The notes under the pieces: generated by a model
Databases searched by the model: none
Seen by the model: the letters and a program-made list of their open reading frames with translations, nothing else
Told to the model about the DNA's origin: nothing
Made by a program: the position numbers and the translations under genes
Origin: an uncultured Bacteroidota bacterium
Lineage (GTDB): Bacteria; Bacteroidota; Bacteroidia; UKL13-3
DNA: 62,500 nucleotides
Assembly (NCBI GenBank): GCA_903897855.1
Contig: CAIUDH010000045.1
Span: 1 to 62,500, forward strand
Direction: 5' to 3'
Part shown: in pieces, positions 17,034-26,097 of the stretch
How positions within the stretch are numbered: position 1 is the stretch's first letter
Layout of the letters: each line of letters starts with the position of its first letter

Positions 17034-18398
17034 ATGACCTCAACCAAAGCAAGCATAAACGATCTCGTAATTATTGGTGGAGGAATTACCGGATTAAGTG
17101 CGGCCTATATGGCCGCCAAAGAGGGGAAGAAAGTTACGTTGATAGAAGCAAGTGCTACTTTCGGCGGACTCTTAAATACTTTTGAAATTGGTCAGCATAA
17201 ATTAGAATATTACTACCATCACTTTTTTATTCATGACCAAGAATTGATTTGGCTCATTCAAGAGCTGAATCTTAGTCATCAATTATCATTTGAAGAAACC
17301 TCGATGGGTGTTTTAAATAATGGCAAAATCTACCCATTCAACACCTTCCTCGACCTGCTGAAGTTTAAGCCTATCCGTTTTATCGATAAAATCAGGTTTG
17401 GCTTCACAAGCTTGTTTTTGGGCAAGATAGCGAGGTGGCGAAAATTTGAAAATGTAGCTTGTATGAGTTGGTTTGAAAAATGGGCCGGTAGTAGCACCAC
17501 CAAATCATTATGGGCACCCCTGCTGAAAATTAAATTCGGGCCTTATGCCGCAGCAGTGCCATTATCGTGGATGATAGGACGATTAAGACAGAGAATGAAT
17601 TCTAGAAAAAGCGGCACCGAGAAACTCGGCTACCTTAAAGGCAGCTTAGACGTTTTACTGGAGGCCTTAGTAATCAGACTTAAGGCATTGAACGTTGATC
17701 TAATTTGTAATGCGGCGGTGGAGAAAGTTTGCATCGAAAACAATAAAGTTCAAAGTGTGATTACCGCCCAAGGCGAATTTAAAGGCCATGACTTTTTGTT
17801 TACGATTCCAGGCATCTATCTCAGTCCCTTAATTCGCAAACATTTACCTGCTTTGGCCAATCAGTTGGATACTATAAAATACTTCGGTGCTGTGTGTGTG
17901 GTGCTTGAACTCGACCGGCCTTTAAGTAATATTTATTGGCTCAATATTGCCGACCCAGGGTACCCCTTTGGCGGAATTATTGAGCATACCAACTTTATTC
18001 ATCCCTCAAAATATAATGGAAGTCATATTGTGTATCTTTCCCGATATTTTGCGAAGGAGGAAGCATTTGCGTCACTGAGTGAATTAGAAATTAAAGAATT
18101 AATGGTCGCACATTTACCCAATATCTATTCAGCATTCAAAAGCGATTGGATCAAAAACGCTTTTGTTTTCAGAACGAATACTGCCGCAACAGTGTGTGAT
18201 TTAGAATTCTCCAAAAAAATACCCTCTTGCAAAACAGAAATCAGCAACCTTTATATTGCCAATATGAGTCATGTTTATCCGGATGAGCGAAGCACCAATA
18301 ATTCGATTCGGGTCGCTGCAGAGGCATGCCGACTGATGGGAATAAACACTGATTCTGTACCGAAAAACAATTCCCTCTCTGGAAAAATAGGATTTTAA
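17034..18398 (+). CDS. FAD-dependent oxidoreductase (amine oxidase/UDP-galactopyranose mutase-like)
   Basis: A 454-residue flavoprotein. The dinucleotide-binding motif VIIGGGITGLSAAYMAAKEG is at about residues 12-31, with the following acidic strand end at TLIEAS and the FAD loop GGLLNTF. Next is the YYYHHFFIHDQE block typical of the protoporphyrinogen-oxidase/UGM-like group found with polyprenol glycosyltransferases. The C-terminal SHVYPDERSTNNSIRVAAEA matches the second FAD contact. The glycosyltransferase starts three bases after its stop, so the two are co-transcribed and probably act on the same lipid-linked sugar. The reaction is not known. Confidence 0.85.
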   Translation: MTSTKASINDLVIIGGGITGLSAAYMAAKEGKKVTLIEASATFGGLLNTFEIGQHKLEYYYHHFFIHDQELIWLIQELNLSHQLSFEETSMGVLNNGKIYPFNTFLDLLKFKPIRFIDKIRFGFTSLFLGKIARWRKFENVACMSWFEKWAGSSTTKSLWAPLLKIKFGPYAAAVPLSWMIGRLRQRMNSRKSGTEKLGYLKGSLDVLLEALVIRLKALNVDLICNAAVEKVCIENNKVQSVITAQGEFKGHDFLFTIPGIYLSPLIRKHLPALANQLDTIKYFGAVCVVLELDRPLSNIYWLNIADPGYPFGGIIEHTNFIHPSKYNGSHIVYLSRYFAKEEAFASLSELEIKELMVAHLPNIYSAFKSDWIKNAFVFRTNTAATVCDLEFSKKIPSCKTEISNLYIANMSHVYPDERSTNNSIRVAAEACRLMGINTDSVPKNNSLSGKIGF

Positions 18399-18400
18399 AA

Positions 18401-19354
18401 ATGATATCAATAGTAATACCTTTATTTAACGAACAAGAGAATGTGAGGCATCTCTATAACCGGCTACTCTCGGCAAGTCCATTATGGAAAGAAACGTTTG
18501 AGGTGATTTTTGTCGACGATGGCTCCTACGACGATACGTTGATGCTCTTACAAGAAATTGGAAAAACAGACAGCCGAATTAGAACCATCAAACTCTCGAG
18601 AAATTTCGGACATCAGGCCGCCATTTCCGCAGGCATCAAACACGCTCAAGGCGATGCTGTCATCATTATGGATGGCGACCTCCAAGACCCTCCCGAAGAG
18701 TTGCCACGATTCCTGGACAAATGGAGAGAAGGGTATCATGTGGTCTATGCTATTCGTACCAAAAGAAAAGAATCGTTCTTTAAAAAAATAGCCTACAAAG
18801 GTTTTTATCGACTTTTAAAAGTGGTGAGTGAAATCGATATTCCACTTGACTCCGGCGATTTTTGTGTGATGGATAAAAAGGTGGTGAGAGTGCTGAATTC
18901 AGAGATGCTCGAACATAGCCGGTTCATCAGAGGATTGCGAGCTTATGCCGGTTTTAAGCAAACAGGGGTTGAATACGAAAGAGCCGAAAGGGCCGCAGGC
19001 GAAGTTAAATATACCTTCAAAAAACTCTTACAATTGGCTATCGACGGACTACTCGACTTCTCCGCATTTCCACTTCGTATCGCCACTTACTTTGGTTTTA
19101 TCATTGCCATACCCTCATTTATTGTCGGTTTGTTCTTTATCATTCACCGTGTTTTTAATTTTAAAGTTTTAGGCTACTCCCCTTCCGACACACCAGGATT
19201 GGCTTCTTTGGCCGTCGGTGTGTTTTTTCTTGGCGGCGTTATTATGGTTATTTTAGGTGTCATTGGCGAATATATTGGTAGAATTTATTTTGAGGTGAAG
19301 AAACGCCCCTTCTATATTATTGACGAAATTTATTCCAATCAACAACCTGACTAA
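18401..19354 (+). CDS. Polyprenol-phosphate glycosyltransferase (GT2, DPM1/ArnC/GtrB-like)
   Basis: A 317-residue GT2 enzyme that would charge a polyprenyl phosphate with a sugar on the cytoplasmic face. The N-terminal GT-A fold shows SIVIPLFNEQENV, VIFVDDGSYDDT, LSRNFGHQAAISAG and the metal-binding MDGDLQDPPEELP. Two membrane helices follow at about residues 230-255 and 268-295, ending in GEYIGRIYFEVKKRPFY, as in the GtrB/ArnC class. Coupled to the FAD oxidoreductase with a two-base gap. Sugar identity unknown. Confidence 0.93.
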   Translation: MISIVIPLFNEQENVRHLYNRLLSASPLWKETFEVIFVDDGSYDDTLMLLQEIGKTDSRIRTIKLSRNFGHQAAISAGIKHAQGDAVIIMDGDLQDPPEELPRFLDKWREGYHVVYAIRTKRKESFFKKIAYKGFYRLLKVVSEIDIPLDSGDFCVMDKKVVRVLNSEMLEHSRFIRGLRAYAGFKQTGVEYERAERAAGEVKYTFKKLLQLAIDGLLDFSAFPLRIATYFGFIIAIPSFIVGLFFIIHRVFNFKVLGYSPSDTPGLASLAVGVFFLGGVIMVILGVIGEYIGRIYFEVKKRPFYIIDEIYSNQQPD

Positions 19355-19804
19355 AATGGCAAGCCTCCGTTCTCGCTCCTGATACTGGCATCCGTTTACC
19401 AGCATACCCGTCTTTATTCATAGCCCTTTCACCGCTGCACACCGGCTATTACCTGCTTTCAATCCCCTTCCCATCTCGTCCATATTAATAGAATAAGCAC
19501 AACTTATGCACTTTGTTTCTCAATCCACAAATCCATATCAGTTATACACGTAACTTTCGTATCCACAGTTCAAAACCAACGCTGTGCTTGTATTTGGATG
19601 TGGAAAAAATTAGGTGTGGAAAACGTAAGTGCTACTACCTCAATTTCGCTCTTACATTTGTCAGCACAAGTTCCAAAATATCTTATTTCATTAATAATTA
19701 TTTAAAAACTTTAACAGGTTGCAAGGTGGAGTTTTCTCTATTTAATTTTTAGTGACCATTAAATGACAATTCAAAAAAGTAAAAATATATAACTGATTTA
19801 TTCT
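19355..19804 (+). promoter_or_regulatory. 450-base intergenic region before nrdJ with DnaA-box-like cluster
   Basis: No gene is supported here. Five sites resemble the DnaA box TTATNCACA within 103 bases: 19521-19529 (7 of 9), 19542-19550 TTATACACG (8 of 9), 19559-19567 GTATCCACA (8 of 9), and TGTGGAAAA on the opposite strand twice, at 19599-19607 and 19615-19623 (8 of 9 each). A perfect -7 box TACATTTG is at 19653-19660, and the remaining 140 bases to the start are very A+T-rich. I saw no cobalamin riboswitch B12-box and no NrdR-type palindrome. Most likely a DnaA-responsive control region for the reductase; an origin of replication is possible but less supported. Confidence 0.5.
19653..19660 (+). 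promoter_or_regulatory. -7 box TACATTTG, candidate nrdJ promoter
   Basis: Perfect TAnnTTTG, 144 bases before the ATG at 19805, just downstream of the DnaA-box-like cluster, whose last site ends 29 bases earlier. No TTG at 19 bases upstream, so the call depends on the -7 box and its position. Confidence 0.45.
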
Positions 19805-22800
19805 ATGGCAAAAAAATCTACAATCACAACAAAAGGTCTGAAAATAGACCGATTCTTCACTAAAGATGCCACCAGCGTTTACGATCTATTTAAATATGAA
19901 TCACGCACCAGCGTAATCAAAGATCCTGCAGGCAAAACCATTTTCGAACTTCAAAATGTAGAAGTGCCTTCTTCTTGGTCGCAAACAGCAACCGATATCC
20001 TGGCTCAGAAGTATTTCAGACGAGCAGGTGTGCCTCAAGCCGACGGGTCGATGGGAGGAGAAAAAAGTATTAAACAAGTCGCCCATCGTTTGGCTAATTG
20101 TTGGAAGAAATGGGGTGAAAGCCATGGTTACTTCGCCACAGCCGATGATGCACAGCGATTTTACGATGAGATTGCCTTCACCATTGTTGGCCAATATACA
20201 GCACCCAATTCCCCTCAATGGTTTAACACAGGCTTACATAGTGAATATGGCATTACCGGTAAAGCGCAAGGACACTATTTTGTGAACCCCGTAACCGGCC
20301 AGCTCGAAAAATCGACCTCTGCGTATGAGCGTCCACAGCCTCATGCTTGCTTTATTTTAAGTGTTGACGACGATTTAGTGAACGAAGGCGGGATCATGGA
20401 TCTATGGGTAAGAGAAGCACGTATTTTTAAATATGGCAGTGGGGTTGGTACAAATTATAGCAGAATTCGCGGAGGAGGCGAAAAATTAAGTGGAGGAGGC
20501 ACCTCGAGTGGATTGATGAGTTTCCTTAAAATAGGCGACCGGGCTGCCGGTGCCATCAAAAGCGGTGGTACCACACGCCGGGCAGCCAAAATGGTTTGTC
20601 TCGATTTAGACCATCCAGAAGTGATTGAATTCATAAAGTGGAAAATGGGCGAAGAGAAGAAAGTGGCGGCCCTCATTGCTGCCGGCTACGACAGCGGTTA
20701 TGAAGGAGAAGCCTACGCCACCGTATCAGGTCAAAATAGCAACAACTCTGTACGTATTCCCAATTCTTTTTTTGAAGCCTTAAAAACCGATGGCGATTGG
20801 AATTTGATTGCTCGTACCGATGGCCGTGTCATGGAAACAGTGAAGGCCCGAGAAATGTGGAATTTAATTAACGAAGCCGCTTGGTCGTGTGCCGATCCTG
20901 GCGTGCAGTTCGACACTACGATTAACGAATGGCACACCTGCCCCGAAGGTGGCCGTATCAATGCAAGTAACCCTTGCAGTGAATACATGTTTTTAGACAA
21001 TACTGCCTGTAACTTAGCTTCATTAAACCTAATGAAGTTTTATAATATTGAGACCCAGGAATTAAACGTAAAAGCAATCGAACATGCGACCCGTTTATGG
21101 ACGATGGTACTTGAAATTTCAGTGCTTATGGCTCAATTTCCAAGCCCTGAAGTAGCACAACTAAGTTATGATTACAGAACTTTAGGTTTGGGTTATGCCA
21201 ATTTAGGAACGGTGCTTATGGTATCTGGAATTTCTTACGACAGTCCAGAAGCTACCGCCATTTGTGGAGCGGTATCGGCCATCTTAACGGGTCGTTCATA
21301 CGCCACCTCGGCCGAGATGGCGTCGGTATTAGGAGCCTTTCCTAAATACGAGGAAAACAAAAAACATATGCTGAGGGTGATGCGTAATCACCGTTATGCG
21401 GCCTATAACACCGTGGAAAATTGTGAAGGACTCTCGGTGAAACCGGTTGGTATCGATCCTAAATATTGTCCAAGCGAATTATTGACTGCCGCTTGCAACG
21501 CGTGGGATGCAGCCTTGGAAATGGGCGAAAAATATGGCTATCGTAATGCTCAAACTACTGTTATTGCTCCAACAGGAACCATCGGGCTTCTCATGGATTG
21601 CGATACTACCGGTATCGAGCCCGACTTCTCCTTGGTGAAATACAAAAAACTGAGCGGCGGTGGTTACTTTAAAATTGTAAACCAAGCCGTTCCTGCTGCA
21701 CTCAAAAACTTAGGATACATCAAATCGGATATCGATGCCATTGAAAAATATATCATCGGGCACGGCACCTTGCTGGGCTGCGAAAGCCTCAGTCATTATG
21801 CGCTGCAAACACTTGGCTTCACCAAAGATGAGATTGAGAAAGTGGAAGCACAATTAAAAACAGCATTTCAGGTAGAATTTGTATTTAACAAATTTACGTT
21901 GGGTGAAGAAGCGATGGTTCGTTTAGGATTCACCAAAGAGCAGTTCGATGCGCCTGATTTCAATATGCTACGCTCGTTGGGATTTAGCCGTAAAGCCATT
22001 GAACAAGCCAATACCTATGTGTGTGGTACAATGATGATTGAAGGTGCACCCAACTTAAAAGAAGAGCATCTACCGGTATTCGATACGGCCAACCGCAATG
22101 GTAATCACGGACAAAGATTTTTACACGCTTACTCACATATTCGTATGATGGCTGCGGCTCAACCTTTTATGAGTGGTGCCATTAGTAAAACGATCAATTT
22201 GCCTAATGAAGCGAAAGTGGAAGAAATTGCCGCTTGTTACGAAATGAGCTGGAGCCTTGGTTTGAAAGCCAATGCACTCTATCGTGACGGATGTAAACTT
22301 TCTCAACCACTAAGTACAAAAAGCGAAGTGAAAGAAGAAGAAGAAGTAACCGAGGCAAGCATTGAACTTGTTGAACAAATTCTTGCGGAGAACGCAGATA
22401 GAAAAATTGCGGAACTCACGCCTGATGAAGTTTTAAATGCCGCCATTCGCATCATCAACTCAAGCACCGATACGATCTTCAAACGTAAGCTATCGAACAT
22501 CGTAGAAAAGAAACGCCTGCCCAACAAACGTGGCGGATTTACCCAAAAGGTGAAAATTGGAGGTCAAACCGTATTTGTGAGAACTGGAAACTATGAAGAC
22601 AATACACTCGGAGAAATATTTATTGACTTACACAAAGAAGGAACCACCGTACGTAGTTTAATGAACTGTTTCGCCATTGCCGTTTCTATTGGTTTGCAAT
22701 ATGGTGTACCTTTAGAAGAATATGTAGAGAAGTTTGCCTTTACACGTTTTGAGCCCGCAGGTTTTGTTGAAGGACACGACAATATTAAAAATTGTAATTC

Positions 22801-23152
22801 TATTGTCGATTTCGTATTCCGATTGTTAGGATTCGAATACCTCGACAACGACGATTTGGTTCAAGTAAAACCGAACCGTGCTTTCGATGCAAGCAATATT
22901 AGCAACTTTAGCGATTCGGAAGTACAAAACGTAACGACGGTTGTGGCCGCCGCACCAGTGAGTGAAGTTACACCAACGGTAGCAAGTCAGTCGCCCGTGA
23001 GTGCTACAAACTCTAGTTTGAGCCAAATGAATCAACACGCCAAGAACCAACAAAGCGATGCCCCTATTTGTAACGTTTGTTTTCATACCACCGTGCGAAG
23101 CGGCGTATGTTATAAATGTTTGAATTGTGGCAATAGCCTAGGTTGTAGCTAA
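19805..23152 (+). CDS. nrdJ: Adenosylcobalamin-dependent (class II) ribonucleotide reductase
   Basis: A 1,115-residue enzyme that makes deoxyribonucleotides using a cobalamin-derived thiyl radical, so it needs no separate radical subunit. Visible are the active-site cysteine in QPHACFILSVDDDL, the NPCSEYMFLDNTACNLASLNL block with the radical-site residues, the substrate loop PTGTIGLLMDCDTTGIEPD, and GAPNLKEEHLPVF. After about residue 865 comes a linker and a TSCPD-type domain (RSLMNCFAIAVSIGLQYGVP, EGHDNIKNCNSIVDF). The tail holds six cysteines (1089, 1092, 1102, 1105, 1108, 1114), for metal binding and re-reduction of the active site. It stands alone between its own control region and a strong terminator. 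Confidence 0.97.
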   Translation: MAKKSTITTKGLKIDRFFTKDATSVYDLFKYESRTSVIKDPAGKTIFELQNVEVPSSWSQTATDILAQKYFRRAGVPQADGSMGGEKSIKQVAHRLANCWKKWGESHGYFATADDAQRFYDEIAFTIVGQYTAPNSPQWFNTGLHSEYGITGKAQGHYFVNPVTGQLEKSTSAYERPQPHACFILSVDDDLVNEGGIMDLWVREARIFKYGSGVGTNYSRIRGGGEKLSGGGTSSGLMSFLKIGDRAAGAIKSGGTTRRAAKMVCLDLDHPEVIEFIKWKMGEEKKVAALIAAGYDSGYEGEAYATVSGQNSNNSVRIPNSFFEALKTDGDWNLIARTDGRVMETVKAREMWNLINEAAWSCADPGVQFDTTINEWHTCPEGGRINASNPCSEYMFLDNTACNLASLNLMKFYNIETQELNVKAIEHATRLWTMVLEISVLMAQFPSPEVAQLSYDYRTLGLGYANLGTVLMVSGISYDSPEATAICGAVSAILTGRSYATSAEMASVLGAFPKYEENKKHMLRVMRNHRYAAYNTVENCEGLSVKPVGIDPKYCPSELLTAACNAWDAALEMGEKYGYRNAQTTVIAPTGTIGLLMDCDTTGIEPDFSLVKYKKLSGGGYFKIVNQAVPAALKNLGYIKSDIDAIEKYIIGHGTLLGCESLSHYALQTLGFTKDEIEKVEAQLKTAFQVEFVFNKFTLGEEAMVRLGFTKEQFDAPDFNMLRSLGFSRKAIEQANTYVCGTMMIEGAPNLKEEHLPVFDTANRNGNHGQRFLHAYSHIRMMAAAQPFMSGAISKTINLPNEAKVEEIAACYEMSWSLGLKANALYRDGCKLSQPLSTKSEVKEEEEVTEASIELVEQILAENADRKIAELTPDEVLNAAIRIINSSTDTIFKRKLSNIVEKKRLPNKRGGFTQKVKIGGQTVFVRTGNYEDNTLGEIFIDLHKEGTTVRSLMNCFAIAVSIGLQYGVPLEEYVEKFAFTRFEPAGFVEGHDNIKNCNSIVDFVFRLLGFEYLDNDDLVQVKPNRAFDASNISNFSDSEVQNVTTVVAAAPVSEVTPTVASQSPVSATNSSLSQMNQHAKNQQSDAPICNVCFHTTVRSGVCYKCLNCGNSLGCS

Positions 23153-23184
23153 GTTTGAGCAAAACAAAAGAGTTCATCTAAATT

Positions 23185-23219
23185 AAAAACGCACCTCCTT
23201 GGGAGGTGCGTTTTTTTTT
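23185..23219 (+). terminator. Strong terminator after nrdJ
   Basis: A perfect nine-base stem CGCACCTCC (23190-23198) and GGAGGTGCG (23202-23210) with a three-base loop, followed by nine T (23211-23219). Five A before the stem make it work in both directions, but the closest minus-strand gene starts well to the right, so nrdJ is the main client. Confidence 0.95.
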
Positions 23220-23332
23220 GATTTAAATCTAAGCTAAGGACTAATGATGTTCATTCTTCTCAGTAATCCAGTAGCACTGGTCCGCCTCCCTTGGCCTTAA
23301 TCAAGTCGTGATCGACAAAGGAGCAATACAAT

Positions 23333-25738
23333 CTATTGGACCACGAATTTTTGTACGCCTCTAATCCCATTGATGTTGATCACCAACAGATACACTCCCT
23401 TAGACAACCAAGAAATGTCAATGGCTTTAGGATCATCAGAAGCCTCACCAACACCCACCACCCGACCTGTGAAATCGGTTATTTGATAATGGAGGCTCGA
23501 TTGGATATCAACGTTCTTTAATTTTATTTTAATGCTGTTGATGGCAGGATTGGGCTCTATTTGAATGGAAATAGGCGAATCATGATCGATGCCAGTTTTC
23601 GTGACCACACCCCTTCTTATAATATTAATATCATCGATGTAAAATCCATCTCGGGTAGTTCCATTATCGGTAATTAACTGCAAGCGTAATTGTATTTTTT
23701 TTCCAAGCCAACTGTTGAGGTCCATATACTCTTTAACCCACGTATTTTTAGCGCCATCAAAAACAGGATTACCTATATCCTGATTCACCGTTCCGGTAGA
23801 AGTATATAACCCACAAAGGGGCACCCAGCTATTCTTCCCTGCTTCTGAAACCATTACCTGAACATAATCGTACTCTTTCTCAATATCCCATTTTGCATAA
23901 AATTCTAAATACGACAACGTGGTTTTTGTTAAATCAATTACGGTATCATTGGTTATAATATAGGACGATTGGTCCAAATAATCGGCACCAGGAGAGTCGT
24001 GAATGGAAGTAGGTGCCGAGATGAAATTAGTGTTGGAAAGAGACCAATTCTGGGTGCCGCTATTGGTCCATCCCGTGAGATTTGTACCCTTGTTCTGAAA
24101 TGCCGAATACATTGAATCACTGAACACTTTTTCTATGGTGTCATTCTTCATAAACCCTCCTTTGCTCACTTGTAACACATAGGAGATTTTTCGGTTCACT
24201 ACCAAGGCAGGATTTATGGTATAGGCGAAAGAGTCATTCATCAGTTGCAGCAAAGCCATGGCTTTGATTTTTTTCGGTGCCGTAGTCGTTGTTATCGCAG
24301 TGCTCACAGGGATCATTTTAACGGTAAAGGTATCGGTGTTTTTTAACCCCAGCCGTTGAATGCTGAATTTTATATACCCTGAGGTTGCACTGAGCGACTT
24401 AGAATTTAAGTCGCTCAGTCGGGCATGATCGAGTGCTAATTGAGTGAACTTTATATTTTGCTCCAATAAATTCTGACAAGTTTCAGTCACTTGTGAAGCC
24501 GGCATCCAAAAGGAACTGCCACATTCGGGCGTGAAAGCGAATGTTTTATTTTTTGTGGTTTGCTCTCCATAAAACCAATCATCACTTCCGCCATTGGCTA
24601 CATAATTGAGTGTTTCATAACAAGTGCCATAGCGATATTTACTTTCCTCTGTAATGTATCCTCCGAAAGTTTTAAACCCAATAGAATCGGAAGTAAGCAC
24701 GTTTTTATAATCCCACGGATAAATAATATGATTGCCGTAAGTATGATAGTTCAGGGCCAGCAGAAATTGATTCGCTTCACTAAACTCTTTAACAATACGC
24801 GTTTCTGGCTCAGAAAAAGCAACCGTGCCTCGAAAGGTTTCATTCGAGGGGATATTCGACGACCCCAGATTGTCATACCCCCAAAACTTGTCATAGTTCC
24901 GATTCAAATCGACACCATAAGAAAGGTCGGCATTTTGGACTCTATTTTTACGCCACATTCCGCCTCCATTGGGGTTGGTACTCTGATTATACAGATATCC
25001 ATCAGGATTTAAACAAGGCATAAAATACATTTGTGAATTATCGAGGATATATTTTATCTGCGAGTTCGTGGCATAATTTTCAAGCACATAATACATAAAC
25101 ATAATCAGTTGCGACATGCTTAAAGGCTCACGGGCATGGTGCAAAGCGGTGTATAATACTTTGGGCTCATTCGCCTCATCAAGGTTCGGATTGTCGGATA
25201 TTTTCACCACATAAAGGGGGCGCCCTTCACGAGAGACCAAGGTGCTGCTCGCTGGTTTTTTGATGGTTATTAAATTGGGGAACAAGAGTGCCATCGAATC
25301 TAGAATCTGTAACATCTGTGCATAGGTAAAATAACCTCCCATAGCCCCTAGGTACCAGTGCGAAGGCACTGTTAATCGAGGTTTAAGGGTGGCACAGCCT
25401 GTGCCGGTGACCAAAGAGTTCATGGCCGTTGGCTTTTTATTCTCGTCTAAAAAATACTGAACCACATCATCAATTAGGATCTCATAGCGAATATTATTGT
25501 CTCGTAAAATGGCGATGTCATTCGACGAAAATTCAGCCGTATAGCGATTGTCTTTTTCAAGTATCCCATGCTCAATATCGACCCCTAATTCAATCAACTT
25601 ACTTAACGAAGTATGCTCCAGATTTACTGTCACCTTAGCATATTTTTGCGCCTGAAGAACCATCGTAGAAAGGACTAAAAAGCAGATCGTAACCACTATT
25701 CTCAGTCCATCGTTTCTCTTAAATGCATATTTTATCAT
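23333..25738 (-). CDS. T9SS-exported M14 zinc carboxypeptidase
   Basis: An 801-residue secreted metallopeptidase. A signal peptide (VVTICFLVLSTMVLQAQ) is followed by a short N-terminal domain and the M14 catalytic domain at about residues 125-440: zinc ligands in HHAREPLS, substrate-site NPDGYLYNQSTN, DLNRNYDKFWG, the third zinc ligand in NYHTYGNHIIYPWDY, and the catalytic glutamate in FTPECGSSFW. Then come beta domains with GFYIDDINI, as in peptide-binding jelly-roll domains, and a T9SS sorting domain (IQIEPNPAINSIKIKL to GVYLLVI). It would trim peptides outside the cell. No close partner gene. Confidence 0.94.
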   Translation of the reverse strand: MIKYAFKRNDGLRIVVTICFLVLSTMVLQAQKYAKVTVNLEHTSLSKLIELGVDIEHGILEKDNRYTAEFSSNDIAILRDNNIRYEILIDDVVQYFLDENKKPTAMNSLVTGTGCATLKPRLTVPSHWYLGAMGGYFTYAQMLQILDSMALLFPNLITIKKPASSTLVSREGRPLYVVKISDNPNLDEANEPKVLYTALHHAREPLSMSQLIMFMYYVLENYATNSQIKYILDNSQMYFMPCLNPDGYLYNQSTNPNGGGMWRKNRVQNADLSYGVDLNRNYDKFWGYDNLGSSNIPSNETFRGTVAFSEPETRIVKEFSEANQFLLALNYHTYGNHIIYPWDYKNVLTSDSIGFKTFGGYITEESKYRYGTCYETLNYVANGGSDDWFYGEQTTKNKTFAFTPECGSSFWMPASQVTETCQNLLEQNIKFTQLALDHARLSDLNSKSLSATSGYIKFSIQRLGLKNTDTFTVKMIPVSTAITTTTAPKKIKAMALLQLMNDSFAYTINPALVVNRKISYVLQVSKGGFMKNDTIEKVFSDSMYSAFQNKGTNLTGWTNSGTQNWSLSNTNFISAPTSIHDSPGADYLDQSSYIITNDTVIDLTKTTLSYLEFYAKWDIEKEYDYVQVMVSEAGKNSWVPLCGLYTSTGTVNQDIGNPVFDGAKNTWVKEYMDLNSWLGKKIQLRLQLITDNGTTRDGFYIDDINIIRRGVVTKTGIDHDSPISIQIEPNPAINSIKIKLKNVDIQSSLHYQITDFTGRVVGVGEASDDPKAIDISWLSKGVYLLVININGIRGVQKFVVQ

Positions 25739-25785
25739 AGCAAGAAATTTAATTTAAAGAAGATTAGATTTTATAAATACCTATA

Positions 25786-25793
25786 CAAATGTA
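25786..25793 (-). promoter_or_regulatory. -7 box TACATTTG of the M14 peptidase gene
   Basis: Perfect TAnnTTTG on the minus strand, 47 bases before the start at 25738. No matching TTG upstream. Confidence 0.5.
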
Positions 25794-25979
25794 TAAAATT
25801 CCTCCTGGCATGCTTACTTTTTTAAATTCCTTTGGGTTCACTACCATCACTACTTTTCTGCTTACGGGCAAAGCGGTCGAAAATAGTTATTGGTAAAATG
25901 CCAGCCCATCCATTGTGGTATATATAAGTCATATTCAATGCTATACTTAAACAAGGGTGGAAAATAATTCTATTTTGCC

Positions 25980-26010
25980 TTTGCTGAAATTATCAAAATA
26001 TAGTACCTTG
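25980..26010 (+). promoter_or_regulatory. Promoter of the DUF4145 gene, with 5' hairpin just downstream
   Basis: TTTG (25980-25983), 20 bases, then TACCTTG (26004-26010) followed by C, a form of the -7 box one T shorter than consensus. Transcription would begin near 26014. A nine-base stem GACTGAGCT (26021-26029) and AGCTTAGTC (26042-26050), with one G-U pair and a 12-base T-rich loop, would then sit at the 5' end of an 84-base leader. Confidence 0.5.
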
Positions 26011-26097
26011 CACCAAAAATGACTGAGCTTTTTTTATAGTGAGCTTAGTCTGCCCCGATTCTAGATAAAATCAATAGGAAAAGAAGGATATTCACCG

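Larger units (their letters stand above)
25739..26097. other. 359-base divergent intergenic region
   Basis: No gene seen. It holds the M14 gene promoter on the minus strand, and a plus-strand promoter and hairpin before the DUF4145 gene, described separately. The middle part (about 25800-25970) shows nothing I can interpret. Confidence 0.7.

Noticed and set aside
19513-19752. 79-residue open frame in the nrdJ upstream region
   Set aside because: Poor composition, overlaps the DnaA-box-like cluster and promoter, no recognisable family.
19355-19804. Cobalamin riboswitch before the B12-dependent reductase
   Set aside because: No B12-box or matching fold could be found by eye; a covariance model search would decide.
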